Shown here piece after piece: positions 8,794-18,662 of a DNA stretch of 64,000 nucleotides. The position numbers were made by a program, and so were the translations under genes. A model generated the notes under the pieces. The model searched no databases, had not been told where the DNA came from, and saw only the letters and a list, made by a program, of their open reading frames with translations. Source of the DNA: Rhodococcus sp. SBT000017 (GTDB lineage: Bacteria; Actinomycetota; Actinomycetes; Mycobacteriales; Mycobacteriaceae); assembly GCF_003688915.1 (NCBI RefSeq), contig NZ_REFU01000001.1, forward strand, positions 1,364,001-1,428,000, written 5' to 3'. How positions within the stretch are numbered: the first letter of the stretch is position 1; the number at the start of each line of letters is the position of its first letter.

Positions 8794-9314
8794 CGGTCGA
8801 TCCGGCGCAGCGCATCGCGGTAGTACGCGGCGTTGGCCGAGTACATCTGAACGTTGATGTCGACGTGGCCGTCGGGAACCTGATAGCCCTCGCGGATCTT
8901 GGCGGGCACACCGAGCGCCATCGAACGTTCGGGAACGACGAACTTGAACGGCACCACCGCGCCCGCACCGACGATCGAGCCGGCTCCGATCTTCGATCCG
9001 TTCAGTACTACCGAGCCCGACGCGATGAGGCAGTTGTCCCCGATGGTCGCACCCTCGACGTGCGCATTGTGGCCCAGTACGCACCCGGAACCGATGACCG
9101 TTGCGTCGATCGGGGTGCAGTGCACCACGGTTCCGTCCTGCACGTTGGTGCCCTCGCCGATCGAGATGGTGCCGTAGTCGGCCCGCAGAACTGCAGTGGG
9201 CCACACCGACGATCCGGCAGCCAAGGTCACCGCTCCGATGACGACGGCGTCGGGATGGACGTAGGCGTCGGGGTGGATGTCGGGTTCTCGATCACCGAGT
9301 GCGTAGATAGCCAT
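8790..9314 (-). CDS. Gamma-carbonic anhydrase-like hexapeptide-repeat protein
   Basis: This 174-residue left-handed beta-helix protein is built of hexapeptide repeats, for example [15 protein letters not shown] and [13 protein letters not shown]. It belongs to the gamma-carbonic anhydrase-like (PaaY/YrdA) group. Potential zinc ligands are seen as His in [15 protein letters not shown] and nearby positions, so metal binding is plausible. Many close relatives have weak or no carbonic anhydrase activity, so function is left open. The ATG at 9314 lies 38 bases after the thiL stop, and its own stop overlaps the ung start. It likely assembles as a trimer in the cytoplasm. Confidence 0.85.
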   Translation of the reverse strand: MAIYALGDREPDIHPDAYVHPDAVVIGAVTLAAGSSVWPTAVLRADYGTISIGEGTNVQDGTVVHCTPIDATVIGSGCVLGHNAHVEGATIGDNCLIASGSVVLNGSKIGAGSIVGAGAVVPFKFVVPERSMALGVPAKIREGYQVPDGHVDINVQMYSANAAYYRDALRRIDR

Positions 9315-9352
9315 CTCTGCAACTTAGCCGACTCGATGGACCCGATCCGTGT

Positions 9353-10360
9353 TCACTCGCTCTCGAAACTCGACCATCCCGATCTACCCGCATGGACTTC
9401 TCCGCCGACCGTCACTCGACCCGCAGGCTCACCGTCTCCGTGCTCGACGCGACCGATCACCGTCCACCCCCGGGGAACGGCGGCGTCGTCGGGGAAGGTG
9501 CCGACGAGCGCGTGATCCTCCCCTCCGGTGAGCACCCAGTCCAGCGGATCGTGCCCCATCAGCGTTGCCGCCGACCGCACTTCGACGGGAATGTCCAGCA
9601 GGGCGGGATCGACATCCAGCAGCACGCCCGACGCATCGGCGATGTGGCCGAGGTCGGCCACCAACCCGTCGGAGACGTCGGTGAGCGAGGTCGCTCCAGC
9701 TTCTGCGGCCTCGATCCCGGCGCGATACGGCGGGACGGGCACTCGGTGGGCGTCCAACACGGCGTTGTGCCCGGTTCTGTCCCTGTCACCGAGCAGTAGA
9801 GCCAGTCCGGCCGCCGACCAGCCGAGCCGTCCCGCGTACGCAATCACATCACCGGCACGTGCCCCCGATCGAAGGACCGGAGCCCTGCCCTGAAGATCGC
9901 CGAGCGCGGTGATCGAGATCACCAGCTCCGGCGATTGCACCACATCGCCACCGACGACGGCCGATCCCGCAGCAACTGCCTCGAGCCACATGCCCTCGTT
10001 GAGGCCGTCGGTCACACTCACCGGCGTGTCGGCCGGGCAGCCGAGAGAGACGAGAAAACCCGAGCACTGCGCGCCCATTGCGGCGATGTCCGCGCCGTTC
10101 TGCGCGATCGCCTTGCGGCCGATCTGTATCGGACTCGACCAGTCGAGCCGAAAGTGCCTGCCGTGCACCAACATATCGGTGGATGCCGCGATCCGACCGT
10201 CGGACGCGACGACAACGGCTGCGTCGTCGCCCGGCCCGACGATGGTCGACGGTGGCTGTGCACGATCTGCGATGGCGCGGGCGATGACGTCGAATTCGCC
10301 GACCTGCGCGACGGTGCGCTCGCTGCCGGTGGCCGAGTCGATGACGGTGTCGTCGATGAT
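9353..10360 (-). CDS. thiL: Thiamine-monophosphate kinase ThiL with non-canonical start
   Basis: ThiL phosphorylates thiamine monophosphate to thiamine pyrophosphate using ATP. The frame encodes the family hallmarks RTVAQVGEF, the ATP/metal loop VGPGDDAAVV, STDMLVHGRHFRLDW, NGADIAAMGA, SVTDGLNEGMW and TDVSDGL. No ATG, GTG or TTG exists between the upstream in-frame stop and the ATG at 10174. That internal ATG would remove 62 residues including GDD. I therefore place the start at ATC 10360, six bases after AGGA in an AGGAAGGAAC context, giving about 335 residues, the usual length. The second ATC at 10357 is also possible, as is a sequencing error. It heads a minus-strand operon with the carbonic anhydrase-like gene and ung. 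Confidence 0.82.
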   Translation of the reverse strand: MIDDTVIDSATGSERTVAQVGEFDVIARAIADRAQPPSTIVGPGDDAAVVVASDGRIAASTDMLVHGRHFRLDWSSPIQIGRKAIAQNGADIAAMGAQCSGFLVSLGCPADTPVSVTDGLNEGMWLEAVAAGSAVVGGDVVQSPELVISITALGDLQGRAPVLRSGARAGDVIAYAGRLGWSAAGLALLLGDRDRTGHNAVLDAHRVPVPPYRAGIEAAEAGATSLTDVSDGLVADLGHIADASGVLLDVDPALLDIPVEVRSAATLMGHDPLDWVLTGGEDHALVGTFPDDAAVPRGWTVIGRVEHGDGEPAGRVTVGGEVHAGRSGWSSFESE

Positions 10361-10533
10361 GTTCCTTCCTGAGAACGCGGTGCGTGCGCGACGGTCTCAC
10401 GCGGAGCGCGCGCCGCGCCTGCGGTACCTTTTAGCGGCGGTCGGGACAATACCGATGCAGCAGGTTACGTGCGAAGAGAACGTAGTCGAACCAACCTACA
10501 GTCGAGAAGTCCGGCAGGGGAAAGGGACCACCG

Positions 10534-10782
10534 ATGGTGCAAGCATTCGTTCTCGTTCAGACCGAGGTCGGCCGTGCGAGGGCCGTCGCACAGCAGATCG
10601 AGGCCGTCGACGGTGTCGTGTCGGCGGAGGCAGTGGTCGGGCCCTACGACGTGATCGCACGCGCCGACGGTGCCTCCGACGCCGAGATCGCCGAGATCGT
10701 CTCCCGCATCCAGAAGGTCGATGCCATCACTCGCACCCTGACCTGCCCGGTGGCCCCGCAGTCGACGACGTCCGTCGGATAG
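10534..10782 (+). CDS. Stand-alone Lrp/AsnC ligand-binding (RAM) domain protein
   Basis: This 82-residue protein consists only of the effector-binding (RAM, ACT-like) domain of Lrp/AsnC regulators: MVQAFVLVQTEVG, then VVSAEAVVGPYDVIARADG. The DNA-binding helix-turn-helix is absent. Such stand-alone RAM proteins form ring-like oligomers that bind amino acids. In actinobacteria one sits conserved beside thiL and the DUF3515 gene, but its role is not established. A strong ribosome-binding site (GGGGAAAGGG) precedes the ATG. It is divergent from thiL and followed after three bases by a DUF3515 gene, so the two are probably co-transcribed. Confidence 0.88.
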   Translation: MVQAFVLVQTEVGRARAVAQQIEAVDGVVSAEAVVGPYDVIARADGASDAEIAEIVSRIQKVDAITRTLTCPVAPQSTTSVG

Positions 10783-10785
10783 CTC

Positions 10786-11379
10786 GTGACGTCACCCGAC
10801 ACCGGCACCGAAGACAGCTCGGCCGAGACCGAGGCCACTCGCGAGCAGCGCCATCCCGCGGTCATCGCCACCGCGATCGCGTTACCGGTCGCGCTGGTGG
10901 TCGGAGTTCTGGTTGCGGCCATCGCGGTCAACCGCTCACCCGTCCAGGATCCGGTCGCTCTCGGCCCGGTCGACTCCCCCGATGCCGCGAGTGAGCAGTG
11001 CACGTTCCTGCTGGACGCGTTGCCCGAGAACCTCGGCGACTACACGAGAGCCGAGTTGGCCGACCCGGCGCCGGTCGGAGTCCGTGCGTGGGTCTCGGCC
11101 GAGGAGAACGCCGAGCCGGTCGTGTTGCGCTGCGGTCTGCCCAGGCCGATCGGGTTCGATGTGGCTGCACCTTTGCAGGTGATCAACGGAGTTCAGTGGT
11201 TCGAGGTGTCCGGGGAAGACGACGGGATCGACGCCAGCACCTGGTTCGTCGTCGATCGCGGTGTCTACGTTGCCCTGACGATTCCGGGAGACTCGGGCCC
11301 AACCCCGTTGCAGGACGCGTCCTCGGCCGTATCGGACGCGCTGCCCCAACAGCCTCTCGACCCCGCTCCGTTGCAGTAG
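10786..11379 (+). CDS. DUF3515 family membrane-anchored protein
   Basis: This 197-residue protein has a charged cytoplasmic N-terminus of about 22 residues, one transmembrane helix at about 24-46 (VIATAIALPVALVVGVLVAA) and an extracytoplasmic domain of about 150 residues. That domain contains two cysteines (EQCTF, LRCGLP), possibly a disulfide, and motifs such as VQWFEVSGED and TWFVVDRGVYVAL. It matches the actinobacterial DUF3515 family, whose function is unknown. GTG start lies three bases after the RAM-protein stop. It converges on ddl with an 18-base gap. No enzymatic motif is visible. Confidence 0.8.
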   Translation: MTSPDTGTEDSSAETEATREQRHPAVIATAIALPVALVVGVLVAAIAVNRSPVQDPVALGPVDSPDAASEQCTFLLDALPENLGDYTRAELADPAPVGVRAWVSAEENAEPVVLRCGLPRPIGFDVAAPLQVINGVQWFEVSGEDDGIDASTWFVVDRGVYVALTIPGDSGPTPLQDASSAVSDALPQQPLDPAPLQ

Positions 11380-11397
11380 CGCAGGGCCGCAACAGCT

Positions 11398-12504
11398 CTA
11401 ACGCAAACCGGTACCGCGGGCGAGAGCGGTGTCGATCAGGGTGGCGATGAGCGTCGGGTAGTCGACGCCGGATTCCGCCCACATCTTGGGGTACATCGAG
11501 ATCGAGGTGAAACCGGGCATCGTGTTGATCTCGTTGATGACCGGACCGTTCTCGGTGACGAAGAAATCCACGCGCGCCAGTCCCTGGCAGTCCAACGCGC
11601 GGAAGGCGGCGACGGCGAGTTCGCGAATGCGGTCGCTCGTGGCGTCGTCGAGGGCAGCCGGGATGTCGAACTCACTGACATCGTCGAGGTACTTGGTGTC
11701 GAAGTCGTAGAAAGCATGATCGTCGATGTCCGCGTCGGGAATTCGGATCTCGGCGACGGCGCTCGCGAGCACGGTGCCGTCGGGAAATTCCAGCACCCCG
11801 CACTCGACCTCGCGGCCGTGGATCATGCCTTCGACGATCACCTTGGGGTCGTGTTCGCGCGCAACGGCGATCGCGGTGGGGAGTTGGTCCCACGCGGTGA
11901 TGCGCGAGATTCCGATGGACGATCCGCCTCGGGCCGGTTTGACGAATGCGGGCAGGCCGATTCGTTCACGCTCGGCGGCCGTCAGGTCGTCGACGGCGCG
12001 CCGGAGTACCACCTGGCGACCGATCGGCAATCCCTCGGCACCGAGCAGCTTCTTGGTGAATTCCTTGTCCATCCCTGCAGCGCTGGCCAGCACGCCCGGC
12101 CCGACATACGGAACGCCGGCCATTTCGAGCAGGCCCTGCAAGGTGCCGTCCTCGCCGTACGGTCCGTGCAGAACCGGGAACACGACGTCGACGGATGCGA
12201 GTACCGTCCCGCCTTCCCCCTCGCCGAGGGCGAGCAGAGCGCCGGCGTGACCCGGGTCCGTACTGAGAGCAAGCGCTGCTCCCGTCTTGTCGACGGTCGG
12301 CAGTACCCGGTCGTGAATCGTCAGCGCTTCGACGTCGGAGGAGCCGAGTACCCAGGCACCGTCCGCGGTGATCCCCACGGGAACCACCTCGTACTTGGCC
12401 GGATCGAGGTTCTGCAGCACGCTACCTGCCGATACACAGGACACAGCGTGCTCGCTGCTGCGGCCACCGAAGACGACGGCAACTTTGATGCGGGGAGTAC
12501 TCAC
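11398..12504 (-). CDS. ddl: D-alanine--D-alanine ligase
   Basis: Ddl joins two D-alanines with ATP to make the dipeptide terminus of peptidoglycan precursors. The 368-residue protein has the N-terminal [14 protein letters not shown] loop, the grasp-stabilising [15 protein letters not shown]-grasp residues [10 protein letters not shown] and the C-terminal metal site [11 protein letters not shown]. It ends at normal family length. The GTG start is preceded by TACGGT eight bases upstream, which may indicate a near-leaderless transcript. It follows gpsA by 73 bases on the same strand. Its product is the ultimate substrate of the VanY-type carboxypeptidase gene near 4 kb, although the two are not in one operon. 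Confidence 0.96.
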   Translation of the reverse strand: MSTPRIKVAVVFGGRSSEHAVSCVSAGSVLQNLDPAKYEVVPVGITADGAWVLGSSDVEALTIHDRVLPTVDKTGAALALSTDPGHAGALLALGEGEGGTVLASVDVVFPVLHGPYGEDGTLQGLLEMAGVPYVGPGVLASAAGMDKEFTKKLLGAEGLPIGRQVVLRRAVDDLTAAERERIGLPAFVKPARGGSSIGISRITAWDQLPTAIAVAREHDPKVIVEGMIHGREVECGVLEFPDGTVLASAVAEIRIPDADIDDHAFYDFDTKYLDDVSEFDIPAALDDATSDRIRELAVAAFRALDCQGLARVDFFVTENGPVINEINTMPGFTSISMYPKMWAESGVDYPTLIATLIDTALARGTGLR

Positions 12505-12577
12505 GATGAGAAACCGTACCGCCGCGGCTCATCGAACGCGGATTCGCCCTGTTCGCGGCGAGACCGCGATCACTGCC

Positions 12578-13576
12578 TCACTCGGGCTTGATACGACGTC
12601 CCAGCAGGTGCCCGACCGCATCCGGAACGGACATGCCGCCGTGACAGACCCGATGCACGGCGTCGGTCAGCGGCATCTCGACGTCGTAGCTCTCGGCGAG
12701 CGCACGCACCGAGGTACAGGACTTGACGCCCTCGGCAACCTGCCCGTGAGCTGCTTCCTGCGCACTCTCGAGGGAGCCACCCGAACCCAGTCGTTCTCCG
12801 AACGTGCGATTGCGCGAGAGGGGTGACGAGCAGGTGGCGACCAGGTCGCCCACGCCTGCCAGGCCCGACAGCGTCGACGGCTTGGCACCGAGTGCTACTC
12901 CGAGGCGGATGATCTCGGCCAGACCCCTGGTCATGATCGACGCGAGGGTGTTCTCGCCGTATCCGACGCCTGCGGCCATCCCGCAGGCGAGGGCGATGAC
13001 GTTCTTGCAGGCACCACCGATCTCGGCACCGATGACATCACTGTTGGTGTAAGGCCTGAAATATCCTGTGGCGCAGGACTTCTGAATCTCGAGGGCACGC
13101 TGGGAATCGGAGCACGCGATGACGGTTGCGGCAGGCTGCCCCTCGGCGATCGGGCGCGCGAGATTCGGCCCGGACAGGCACGCGACCCGGCTGGGATCCG
13201 CACCGGTGACCTGAGAGATCACCTGGCTCATCCGCATGAGCGTTCCGGTCTCGATTCCCTTCGCCAGGGAGAGCAGCGTTGCGTGCGGCGGGATGGAGTC
13301 GGTCCACGCCTCGAGATTGGCCCGCAGACTCTGCGACGGCACGGCCAGCACCACGATGTCGGCTCCGTCGAGTGCGCGGACGGGATCACTCGTCGCGCGG
13401 ATCGACGACGGCAGCTCGATTCCCGAAAGGTAGTCCTTGTTCTCGTGGTCGTCGGTGATGGATGCAGCGAGTTCCTCGCGGCGGGCCCACATGGTGACGT
13501 CCGTTCCGGCATCGGCCAACACCTTGGCGAATGCGGTTCCCCACGAACCCGATCCCAATACCGCTGCTCTGCTCAT
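12578..13576 (-). CDS. gpsA: NAD(P)-dependent glycerol-3-phosphate dehydrogenase
   Basis: GpsA reduces dihydroxyacetone phosphate to sn-glycerol 3-phosphate for phospholipid synthesis. The 332-residue protein opens with the Rossmann motif [12 protein letters not shown]. It carries [15 protein letters not shown], the catalytic-lysine segment [13 protein letters not shown], and [12 protein letters not shown] with [11 protein letters not shown]. The ATG at 13576 is chosen because the glycine-rich loop must be near the N-terminus; the upstream extension is arginine-rich frame noise. A GAGGGG ribosome-binding site precedes it. It lies upstream of ddl and divergent from fbiD. Length and all motifs are standard. 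Confidence 0.96.
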   Translation of the reverse strand: MSRAAVLGSGSWGTAFAKVLADAGTDVTMWARREELAASITDDHENKDYLSGIELPSSIRATSDPVRALDGADIVVLAVPSQSLRANLEAWTDSIPPHATLLSLAKGIETGTLMRMSQVISQVTGADPSRVACLSGPNLARPIAEGQPAATVIACSDSQRALEIQKSCATGYFRPYTNSDVIGAEIGGACKNVIALACGMAAGVGYGENTLASIMTRGLAEIIRLGVALGAKPSTLSGLAGVGDLVATCSSPLSRNRTFGERLGSGGSLESAQEAAHGQVAEGVKSCTSVRALAESYDVEMPLTDAVHRVCHGGMSVPDAVGHLLGRRIKPE

Positions 13577-13696
13577 TCCGCCAACCCCTCGCCTACTTCG
13601 CCGATGCCCTGTCCACGCGCGCATCACCCTAACTCGCAGACCTGCTCGGGCGGTCGGAGTCGGCACAGATCCATGACGCTGGCAGGATCGAGCACC

Positions 13697-14473
13697 ATGG
13701 GTGCATCACGAGACGACCACGGCGACCGGGCCGGCGCGTCGCCGGACCCTGCCCGCCGCGCCGTCAGGGTTCTCATTGCGGTGAAGGATCTCACCGCGGC
13801 GAAGTCGCGCTTGGCGGCGGAGTTCTCGGCACCTGACCGAACACGATTGGTGCTCGCGATGCTCAGCGACACCGTGGCGGCCGCAGGCGCGGTGTCGGTG
13901 GTCGATTCGGTCACGGTGGTGACCCCGGATCCTCTCGTCGCAGAGACCGCCCGCAGAATCGGTGCACGAGTGTTCGACGAACCGGTCCGCGATCCTGCAC
14001 AGCAACCGGACGAACGCCTCAATCACGCGTTCGCGGCAGCTTCGCACGTACTGCGGCACGGTCACGTCGACGCGGATGTCGGTGGGCGCGAGACCGTCCC
14101 CGCACACCGCGTCGACATCATCGCGTTGCAAGCAGACCTTCCGGCGATGCGTTCGGCAGAACTCGCCCAGGCCTACAGCGGTGCCCGACTGGGAGGCAGA
14201 TCACTCGTGGTCGACCATCACGGCACGGGGACCGCCGCACTGATCCTCAAGGACTCCCCCGACGAACTGGCACCACTGTTCGGACGAGACTCCGCACGCC
14301 GCCACACCGCGTCGGGCGCACGGGAACTCGACGGCGCGTGGCCGGGTCTTCGACTGGACGTGGACACCGCCGACGACGTCCGCAGAGCGCACCGTCTGGG
14401 AGTCGGACCGGCGACGGCGGCCGTCCTCCACTCGCTCGGGTGGAGTGACGAAGCATCTGCGACGACTGCGTGA
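13697..14473 (+). CDS. fbiD: Phosphoenolpyruvate/2-phospholactate guanylyltransferase (F420 biosynthesis)
   Basis: This 258-residue CofC/FbiD-type nucleotidyltransferase makes the GMP-linked intermediate for coenzyme F420. Mycobacterial FbiD uses phosphoenolpyruvate. Recognisable segments are [16 protein letters not shown] (the nucleotide-binding loop), [22 protein letters not shown] with the metal-binding Asp, [10 protein letters not shown], and [12 protein letters not shown] at the C-terminus. The ATG at 13697 adds a short arginine/aspartate-rich leader of about 22 residues. It is divergent from gpsA and lies 91 bases before the chosen ppk start. The other F420 genes (fbiA/B/C) are not in this window. 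Confidence 0.9.
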   Translation: MGASRDDHGDRAGASPDPARRAVRVLIAVKDLTAAKSRLAAEFSAPDRTRLVLAMLSDTVAAAGAVSVVDSVTVVTPDPLVAETARRIGARVFDEPVRDPAQQPDERLNHAFAAASHVLRHGHVDADVGGRETVPAHRVDIIALQADLPAMRSAELAQAYSGARLGGRSLVVDHHGTGTAALILKDSPDELAPLFGRDSARRHTASGARELDGAWPGLRLDVDTADDVRRAHRLGVGPATAAVLHSLGWSDEASATTA

Positions 14474-14564
14474 GCGTGAGGACCGGCACGGCAGTCGAGT
14501 GAACACGGACCCGAGTTCGGCCATCGGAGTTTCACCCACGCCGGGTTTGGGGGATGATCGTGCG

Positions 14565-16787
14565 GTGAGCAAAGACGACGTGCAGCCAGCGAACCAGGAT
14601 CCGCCGATCGAGACCGGAAAGGCCACCGGTTCGGATCCGGCATGGAGCGCTCCGGTCGCGGCGACTATGCCGAGTATCCCCTCCGCGCTACCGGCTGCTA
14701 CACCCGAATCGGTGGACGCCGGCACCGTGCTCCCCGAAAATCGCTATCTCAACCGGGAATTGAGCTGGCTCGATTTCAACTCACGGGTTCTCGCGCTCGC
14801 GCAGGACTCGTCGCTCCCTTTGCTCGAACGGGCGAAGTTCCTCGCGATCTACGCGTCGAATCTCGACGAGTTCTACATGGTTCGGGTTGCAGGCCTCAAG
14901 CGCCGTGACGAAACCGGTCTGTCGGTTCGCTCCGCCGACGGTATGACTCCGCGCGAGCAGCTCGCGGTGATCGGACAGCGCACCCAGGAGCTCGCGCTCA
15001 AACATGCGCGAGTACTGCTCGATTCGATCCTTCCCGAGCTCACCGCCGAGGGAATCGCGATCATCCGGTGGTCCGATCTGGACAGCGACGAGCGCGCTCG
15101 ACTGTCGGAATATTTCACCGAGCAGGTCTTTCCGGTTCTCACGCCGCTGGCCGTCGACCCGGCCCACCCCTTCCCGTACATCAGCGGCCTGAGCTTGAAT
15201 CTCGCTGTGACAGTGAAGGATTACTCCACAACCGGTGAGCACTTCGCCCGTGTGAAGGTTCCCGACAACGTGGATCGCTTCGTGCGGGTCAAGCGCGGCG
15301 AGGGCAACCACCGCATCGACGCCTTCCTGTCGATGGAGGAATTGATCTCGGCTCACCTCGATGTCCTCTTCCCCGGGATGGAGGTCGTCGAGTCTCACGC
15401 GTTCCGTATCACGCGCAACGCCGATTTCGAGGTCGAGGAAGACCGCGACGAGGACCTCCTGCAGGCACTGGAGCGAGAGCTCGCCCGCAGGCGCTTCGGC
15501 TCACCTGTCCGCCTCGAGATCGCCGACGACATGACCGAGCACATGCTCGAATTGCTGCTTCGCGAACTCGATGTCGATCCGGGCGACGTCATTCAGGTCC
15601 CCGGACTGCTCGATCTGTCGTGCCTGTGGCAGGTCTACAGCGTCGACCGTCCCAACCTCAAGGATGCCCCCTTCGTCCCGGCCACCCACCCGGCATTCGG
15701 TGAGCGCGAGACCCCCAAGAGCGTCTTCTCCACACTGCGCGACGGCGACGTCCTGGTACATCATCCCTACGATTCCTTCTCCACCAGCGTTCAACGCTTC
15801 ATCGAGCAGGCCGCGGCCGACCCGCAGGTGCTCGCCATCAAGCAGACCCTCTATCGAACCTCGGGAGATTCCCCGATCGTCAACGCGCTCGTCGATGCCG
15901 CCGGAGCGGGCAAGCAGGTCGTGGCATTGGTCGAGATCAAGGCACGTTTCGACGAGCAGGCCAACATCGAGTGGGCACGCAAGCTCGAAAAGGCGGGCGT
16001 GCACGTGGTGTACGGGCTCGTCGGCCTCAAGACGCACTGCAAGACCTGCCTGGTCGTGCGTCGAGAGGGGTCCGTCATTCGCCGGTACTGCCACATCGGT
16101 ACCGGCAACTACAACCCCAAGACAGCACGGATCTACGAGGACGTGGGCCTGCTGACGTCGTCGCCCGAGATCGGGGCCGACCTCACCGATCTGTTCAACT
16201 CACTGACCGGATACTCGCGAAAGTCCAAGTACCGCAATCTTCTCGTGGCACCGTACGGGGTGCGGCGCGGCATCGTCGAACGCATCGAGGCCGAGGTCGA
16301 ACACCTCAAAGAGGGCCGCGACGCCGGAATTCGGCTCAAGGCCAACGCCCTGGTCGACGAGCAGGTCATCGACGCGCTCTACCGAGCATCGATGGCAGGG
16401 GTTCCGGTCAAGGTGGTGGTGCGCGGAATCTGTGCACTCAAGCCAGGAGTTCCCGGTCTGTCGGAGAACATCGAAGTCCGTTCCATCCTCGGCCGATTCC
16501 TCGAACACTCGCGAGTTCTGCACTTCCAAGGCGCGGACGAGTTCTGGATCGGCAGCGCAGACATGATGCACCGCAACCTCGATCGCCGAGTCGAGGTGAT
16601 GGCTCAGGTCAAGGATCCTCGACTGGCGAACCAGCTGAGCGAGATCTTCGATTCTGCCCTCGACCCCACCACTCGATGCTGGGAGTTGGGACCGGACGGC
16701 GGCTGGGTCGCGTCACCGGCTCAGGGTGAGAAAGTTCGTGAGCATCAGGTGGACTTGATGCGCAGTCGGAGGAATCAGGCGTCCTGA
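14565..16787 (+). CDS. ppk: Polyphosphate kinase 1
   Basis: Ppk1 reversibly polymerises the gamma-phosphate of ATP into polyphosphate. The protein (740 residues from GTG 14565) has [19 protein letters not shown] at its N-terminal domain, [12 protein letters not shown] in the head domain, and the phospholipase D-like catalytic halves. These include the autophosphorylated His region [34 protein letters not shown], and the second His region [29 protein letters not shown]. An in-frame GTG at 14445 would extend it by 40 residues into fbiD. I prefer 14565 because the added residues look non-conserved; this choice is uncertain. The stop overlaps the MutT1 start by one base, so ppk and mutT1 are coupled. 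Confidence 0.94.
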   Translation: MSKDDVQPANQDPPIETGKATGSDPAWSAPVAATMPSIPSALPAATPESVDAGTVLPENRYLNRELSWLDFNSRVLALAQDSSLPLLERAKFLAIYASNLDEFYMVRVAGLKRRDETGLSVRSADGMTPREQLAVIGQRTQELALKHARVLLDSILPELTAEGIAIIRWSDLDSDERARLSEYFTEQVFPVLTPLAVDPAHPFPYISGLSLNLAVTVKDYSTTGEHFARVKVPDNVDRFVRVKRGEGNHRIDAFLSMEELISAHLDVLFPGMEVVESHAFRITRNADFEVEEDRDEDLLQALERELARRRFGSPVRLEIADDMTEHMLELLLRELDVDPGDVIQVPGLLDLSCLWQVYSVDRPNLKDAPFVPATHPAFGERETPKSVFSTLRDGDVLVHHPYDSFSTSVQRFIEQAAADPQVLAIKQTLYRTSGDSPIVNALVDAAGAGKQVVALVEIKARFDEQANIEWARKLEKAGVHVVYGLVGLKTHCKTCLVVRREGSVIRRYCHIGTGNYNPKTARIYEDVGLLTSSPEIGADLTDLFNSLTGYSRKSKYRNLLVAPYGVRRGIVERIEAEVEHLKEGRDAGIRLKANALVDEQVIDALYRASMAGVPVKVVVRGICALKPGVPGLSENIEVRSILGRFLEHSRVLHFQGADEFWIGSADMMHRNLDRRVEVMAQVKDPRLANQLSEIFDSALDPTTRCWELGPDGGWVASPAQGEKVREHQVDLMRSRRNQAS

Positions 16788-17722
16788 TGGGCACTTCCGA
16801 CGGCTCTCCCCGCGCCAACATCTTTGCGGCGGGCTCGATCCTGTGGCGACATTCACCGAGCGGCGACTCGGGCGTCGAGGTCGCCCTGGTGCACAGGCCC
16901 AAATACGACGACTGGTCGTTCCCCAAGGGAAAGCTCGATCCCGGTGAAACAGCTGTCGACGCAGCGGTCCGAGAGGTCAAGGAGGAGACCGGATTCGACT
17001 CACGACTGGGACGGTCGCTGTCCTACGTCACCTACCCGATCCCGGGGCACCGTCGGGTCAAGAAGGTTCTCTACTGGGCGGCCGAGGTCACCGGGGGCGA
17101 GTTCGTCCCCAATGTCGAGGTGGACGAAATTCGCTGGGTAGCGCCCGAGGACGTCGGCCGCGAACTCTCGTATCCCATGGACCACAAGATCCTTCGGCGG
17201 TTCGTGGCCAAGCCTGCCGACACCTCCACGGTGCTGTTGGTTCGGCACGGCAGTGCCGGGTCGCGCTCGCGGTACAAAGGCAACGACGTCGATCGTCCAC
17301 TCGACAGGACCGGACGTCGACAGGCCGAATCCTTGGTCTCGTTGCTTCGGGCATTCGGCGGCGATGCCGTCTATGCAGCCGACCGCGCTCGATGCGTCCA
17401 GACGGTCGCTCCGTTCGCGGAATCGTTGGGGGTGGACATCACTCCCGAGCACCTGCTGTCAGAGGAAGGGTACGCCGACGACCCTCGCAAGGGGCGACAT
17501 CGCGCACGCGACATCGCCGAACTGCCCGGCACCCCCGTGGTCTGCAGCCAGGGAAAAGTGATCCCCGACTTGATGCGCTGGTGGGCCGAGAGAGACGGAA
17601 TCACGTTGCCTGCCAACAGAAACCGCAAGGGTAGCGTGTGGGTGCTCTCGCGCCGTGACGGCAGGCTCATCTCTGCCGACCACATCGCCAGTCCCTTGCC
17701 CACCCTCACCGCCGACGGCTGA
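16787..17722 (+). CDS. mutT1: MutT1-type Nudix hydrolase fused to a histidine phosphatase domain
   Basis: This 311-residue two-domain protein matches mycobacterial MutT1, which hydrolyses 8-oxo-(d)GTP and diadenosine polyphosphates to sanitise the nucleotide pool. The Nudix box GKLDPGETAVDAAVREVKEE lies at about residues 45-65. From about residue 145 a histidine phosphatase domain begins with LLVRHGSAGSRSRYKGND. In that domain the usual second catalytic His position appears as CSQGKVI, a Gln, so the phosphatase half may act mainly in binding or specificity (inference). The start overlaps the ppk stop (TGATG). A 19-bp terminator hairpin follows 18 bases after the stop. Confidence 0.92.
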   Translation: MGTSDGSPRANIFAAGSILWRHSPSGDSGVEVALVHRPKYDDWSFPKGKLDPGETAVDAAVREVKEETGFDSRLGRSLSYVTYPIPGHRRVKKVLYWAAEVTGGEFVPNVEVDEIRWVAPEDVGRELSYPMDHKILRRFVAKPADTSTVLLVRHGSAGSRSRYKGNDVDRPLDRTGRRQAESLVSLLRAFGGDAVYAADRARCVQTVAPFAESLGVDITPEHLLSEEGYADDPRKGRHRARDIAELPGTPVVCSQGKVIPDLMRWWAERDGITLPANRNRKGSVWVLSRRDGRLISADHIASPLPTLTADG

Positions 17723-17740
17723 GCGGCTCGACACTTACGA

Positions 17741-17781
17741 CAGAAGGCCCCCGACTCGATCTTCGAGTCGGGGGCCTTCTG
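17741..17781. terminator. Bidirectional terminator between mutT1 and hupB
   Basis: A perfect 19-bp stem with a 3-base loop (left arm CAGAAGGCCCCCGACTCGA) sits between the convergent mutT1 and hupB genes. The arms are symmetric, so it could serve both strands. Confidence 0.85.
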
Positions 17782-17823
17782 CGGTATCAACGCTGTCACA
17801 CGTGCAAGTGGAGCCTGCAGGCT

Positions 17824-18513
17824 CTACTTCTTCGCTGCGCGCTTCGCGGGTGCCTTCTTGGCCGGAGCCTTCTTGGCCGGAGCCTTCTTTGCAACGGTCT
17901 TCTTGGCCGCTGTCTTGGCCGGAGCCTTCTTGGCGGGAGCAGCAGTCGTTGCAGCCTTGCGCGCAGTCGTCTTGGCCGGAGCCTTCTTCGCAACGGTCTT
18001 GCGCGCGGTGGTCTTCGCGGGAGCTGCCTTCTTGGCGGCGGCCTTTGCGGGAGCCGCTGCCTTACGAGCCGTGGTCTTGGCCGGTGCTGCCTTCTTGGCG
18101 GCAGCGGTGGTTGCCTTGCGGGCGGTCGTCTTCACGGCCGCCTTCTTCGCAGCCGTCTTCTTCGCAGCCGCAGTCTTCTTGGCCGGAGCCACAGCCGCAC
18201 CGCGCTTGACGGCAGGACCGGTGGCGGGCAACTTCTGTCCACCCGCGATGACGGCCTTGAACTGCGCACCCGGACGGAACGCCGGGACGTTGGTCGGCTT
18301 CACGCGAACGGTCTCACCGGTGCGGGGGTTACGGGCAACTCGCGCTGCGCGACGACGCTGCTCGAACACGCCGAAGCCCGTGATCGTGACACTCTCGCCG
18401 CGGTGTACTGCACGCACGATGGTGTCGACGATGTTCTCGACAGCCTCTGTGGCGCTCCGCCTATCAGACCCCAACTTCTCGGTCAGGGCGTCAATCAGCT
18501 CTGCCTTGTTCAT
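17824..18513 (-). CDS. hupB: HU-type nucleoid protein with long Lys/Ala-rich tail (HupB/MDP1)
   Basis: This 229-residue histone-like protein binds and compacts DNA. Residues 1-90 form the HU fold ([54 protein letters not shown]). Residues of about 105-229 form a basic tail of repeated [12 protein letters not shown] units, resembling eukaryotic H1, as in mycobacterial HupB/MDP1. In mycobacteria this tail mediates extra DNA contacts and is modified by acetylation and methylation. The tail-coding DNA (17827-18210) is internally repetitive, so copy number may vary between strains. A GGAGG site precedes the ATG, and a TTGACG -35 hexamer lies about 65 bases upstream. Confidence 0.96.
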   Translation of the reverse strand: MNKAELIDALTEKLGSDRRSATEAVENIVDTIVRAVHRGESVTITGFGVFEQRRRAARVARNPRTGETVRVKPTNVPAFRPGAQFKAVIAGGQKLPATGPAVKRGAAVAPAKKTAAAKKTAAKKAAVKTTARKATTAAAKKAAPAKTTARKAAAPAKAAAKKAAPAKTTARKTVAKKAPAKTTARKAATTAAPAKKAPAKTAAKKTVAKKAPAKKAPAKKAPAKRAAKK

Positions 18514-18552
18514 GGATTTCCTCCGCTATATGGTGGCCCATCGTCGGACCGA

Positions 18553-18582
18553 CTACTACAACGGTAAACCCCAAGTCGTCAA
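18553..18582 (-). promoter_or_regulatory. Candidate sigma-70-type promoter of hupB
   Basis: On the minus strand TTGACG (-35, bases 18577-18582) is separated by 18 bases from TAGTAG (-10-like, 18553-18558), about 40 bases before the hupB ATG. The -35 is near consensus; the -10 is weak. Confidence 0.4.
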
Positions 18583-18662
18583 GAGTCTATGCGCCACGCC
18601 AATTTTCATTCTGGTGTCGCGGAATGATTCACGGCCGCAAAGCGTGTCGGACCGCTGCCCGG

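Noticed and set aside
10361..10533. TPP riboswitch upstream of thiL
   Set aside because: No conserved TPP aptamer core (CTGAGA type element) was seen in the thiL/RAM gap.
17827..18210. Repetitive DNA resembling a tandem repeat or CRISPR-like pattern
   Set aside because: It encodes the Lys/Ala/Pro-rich tail of HupB in frame; repeat units are irregular and coding.
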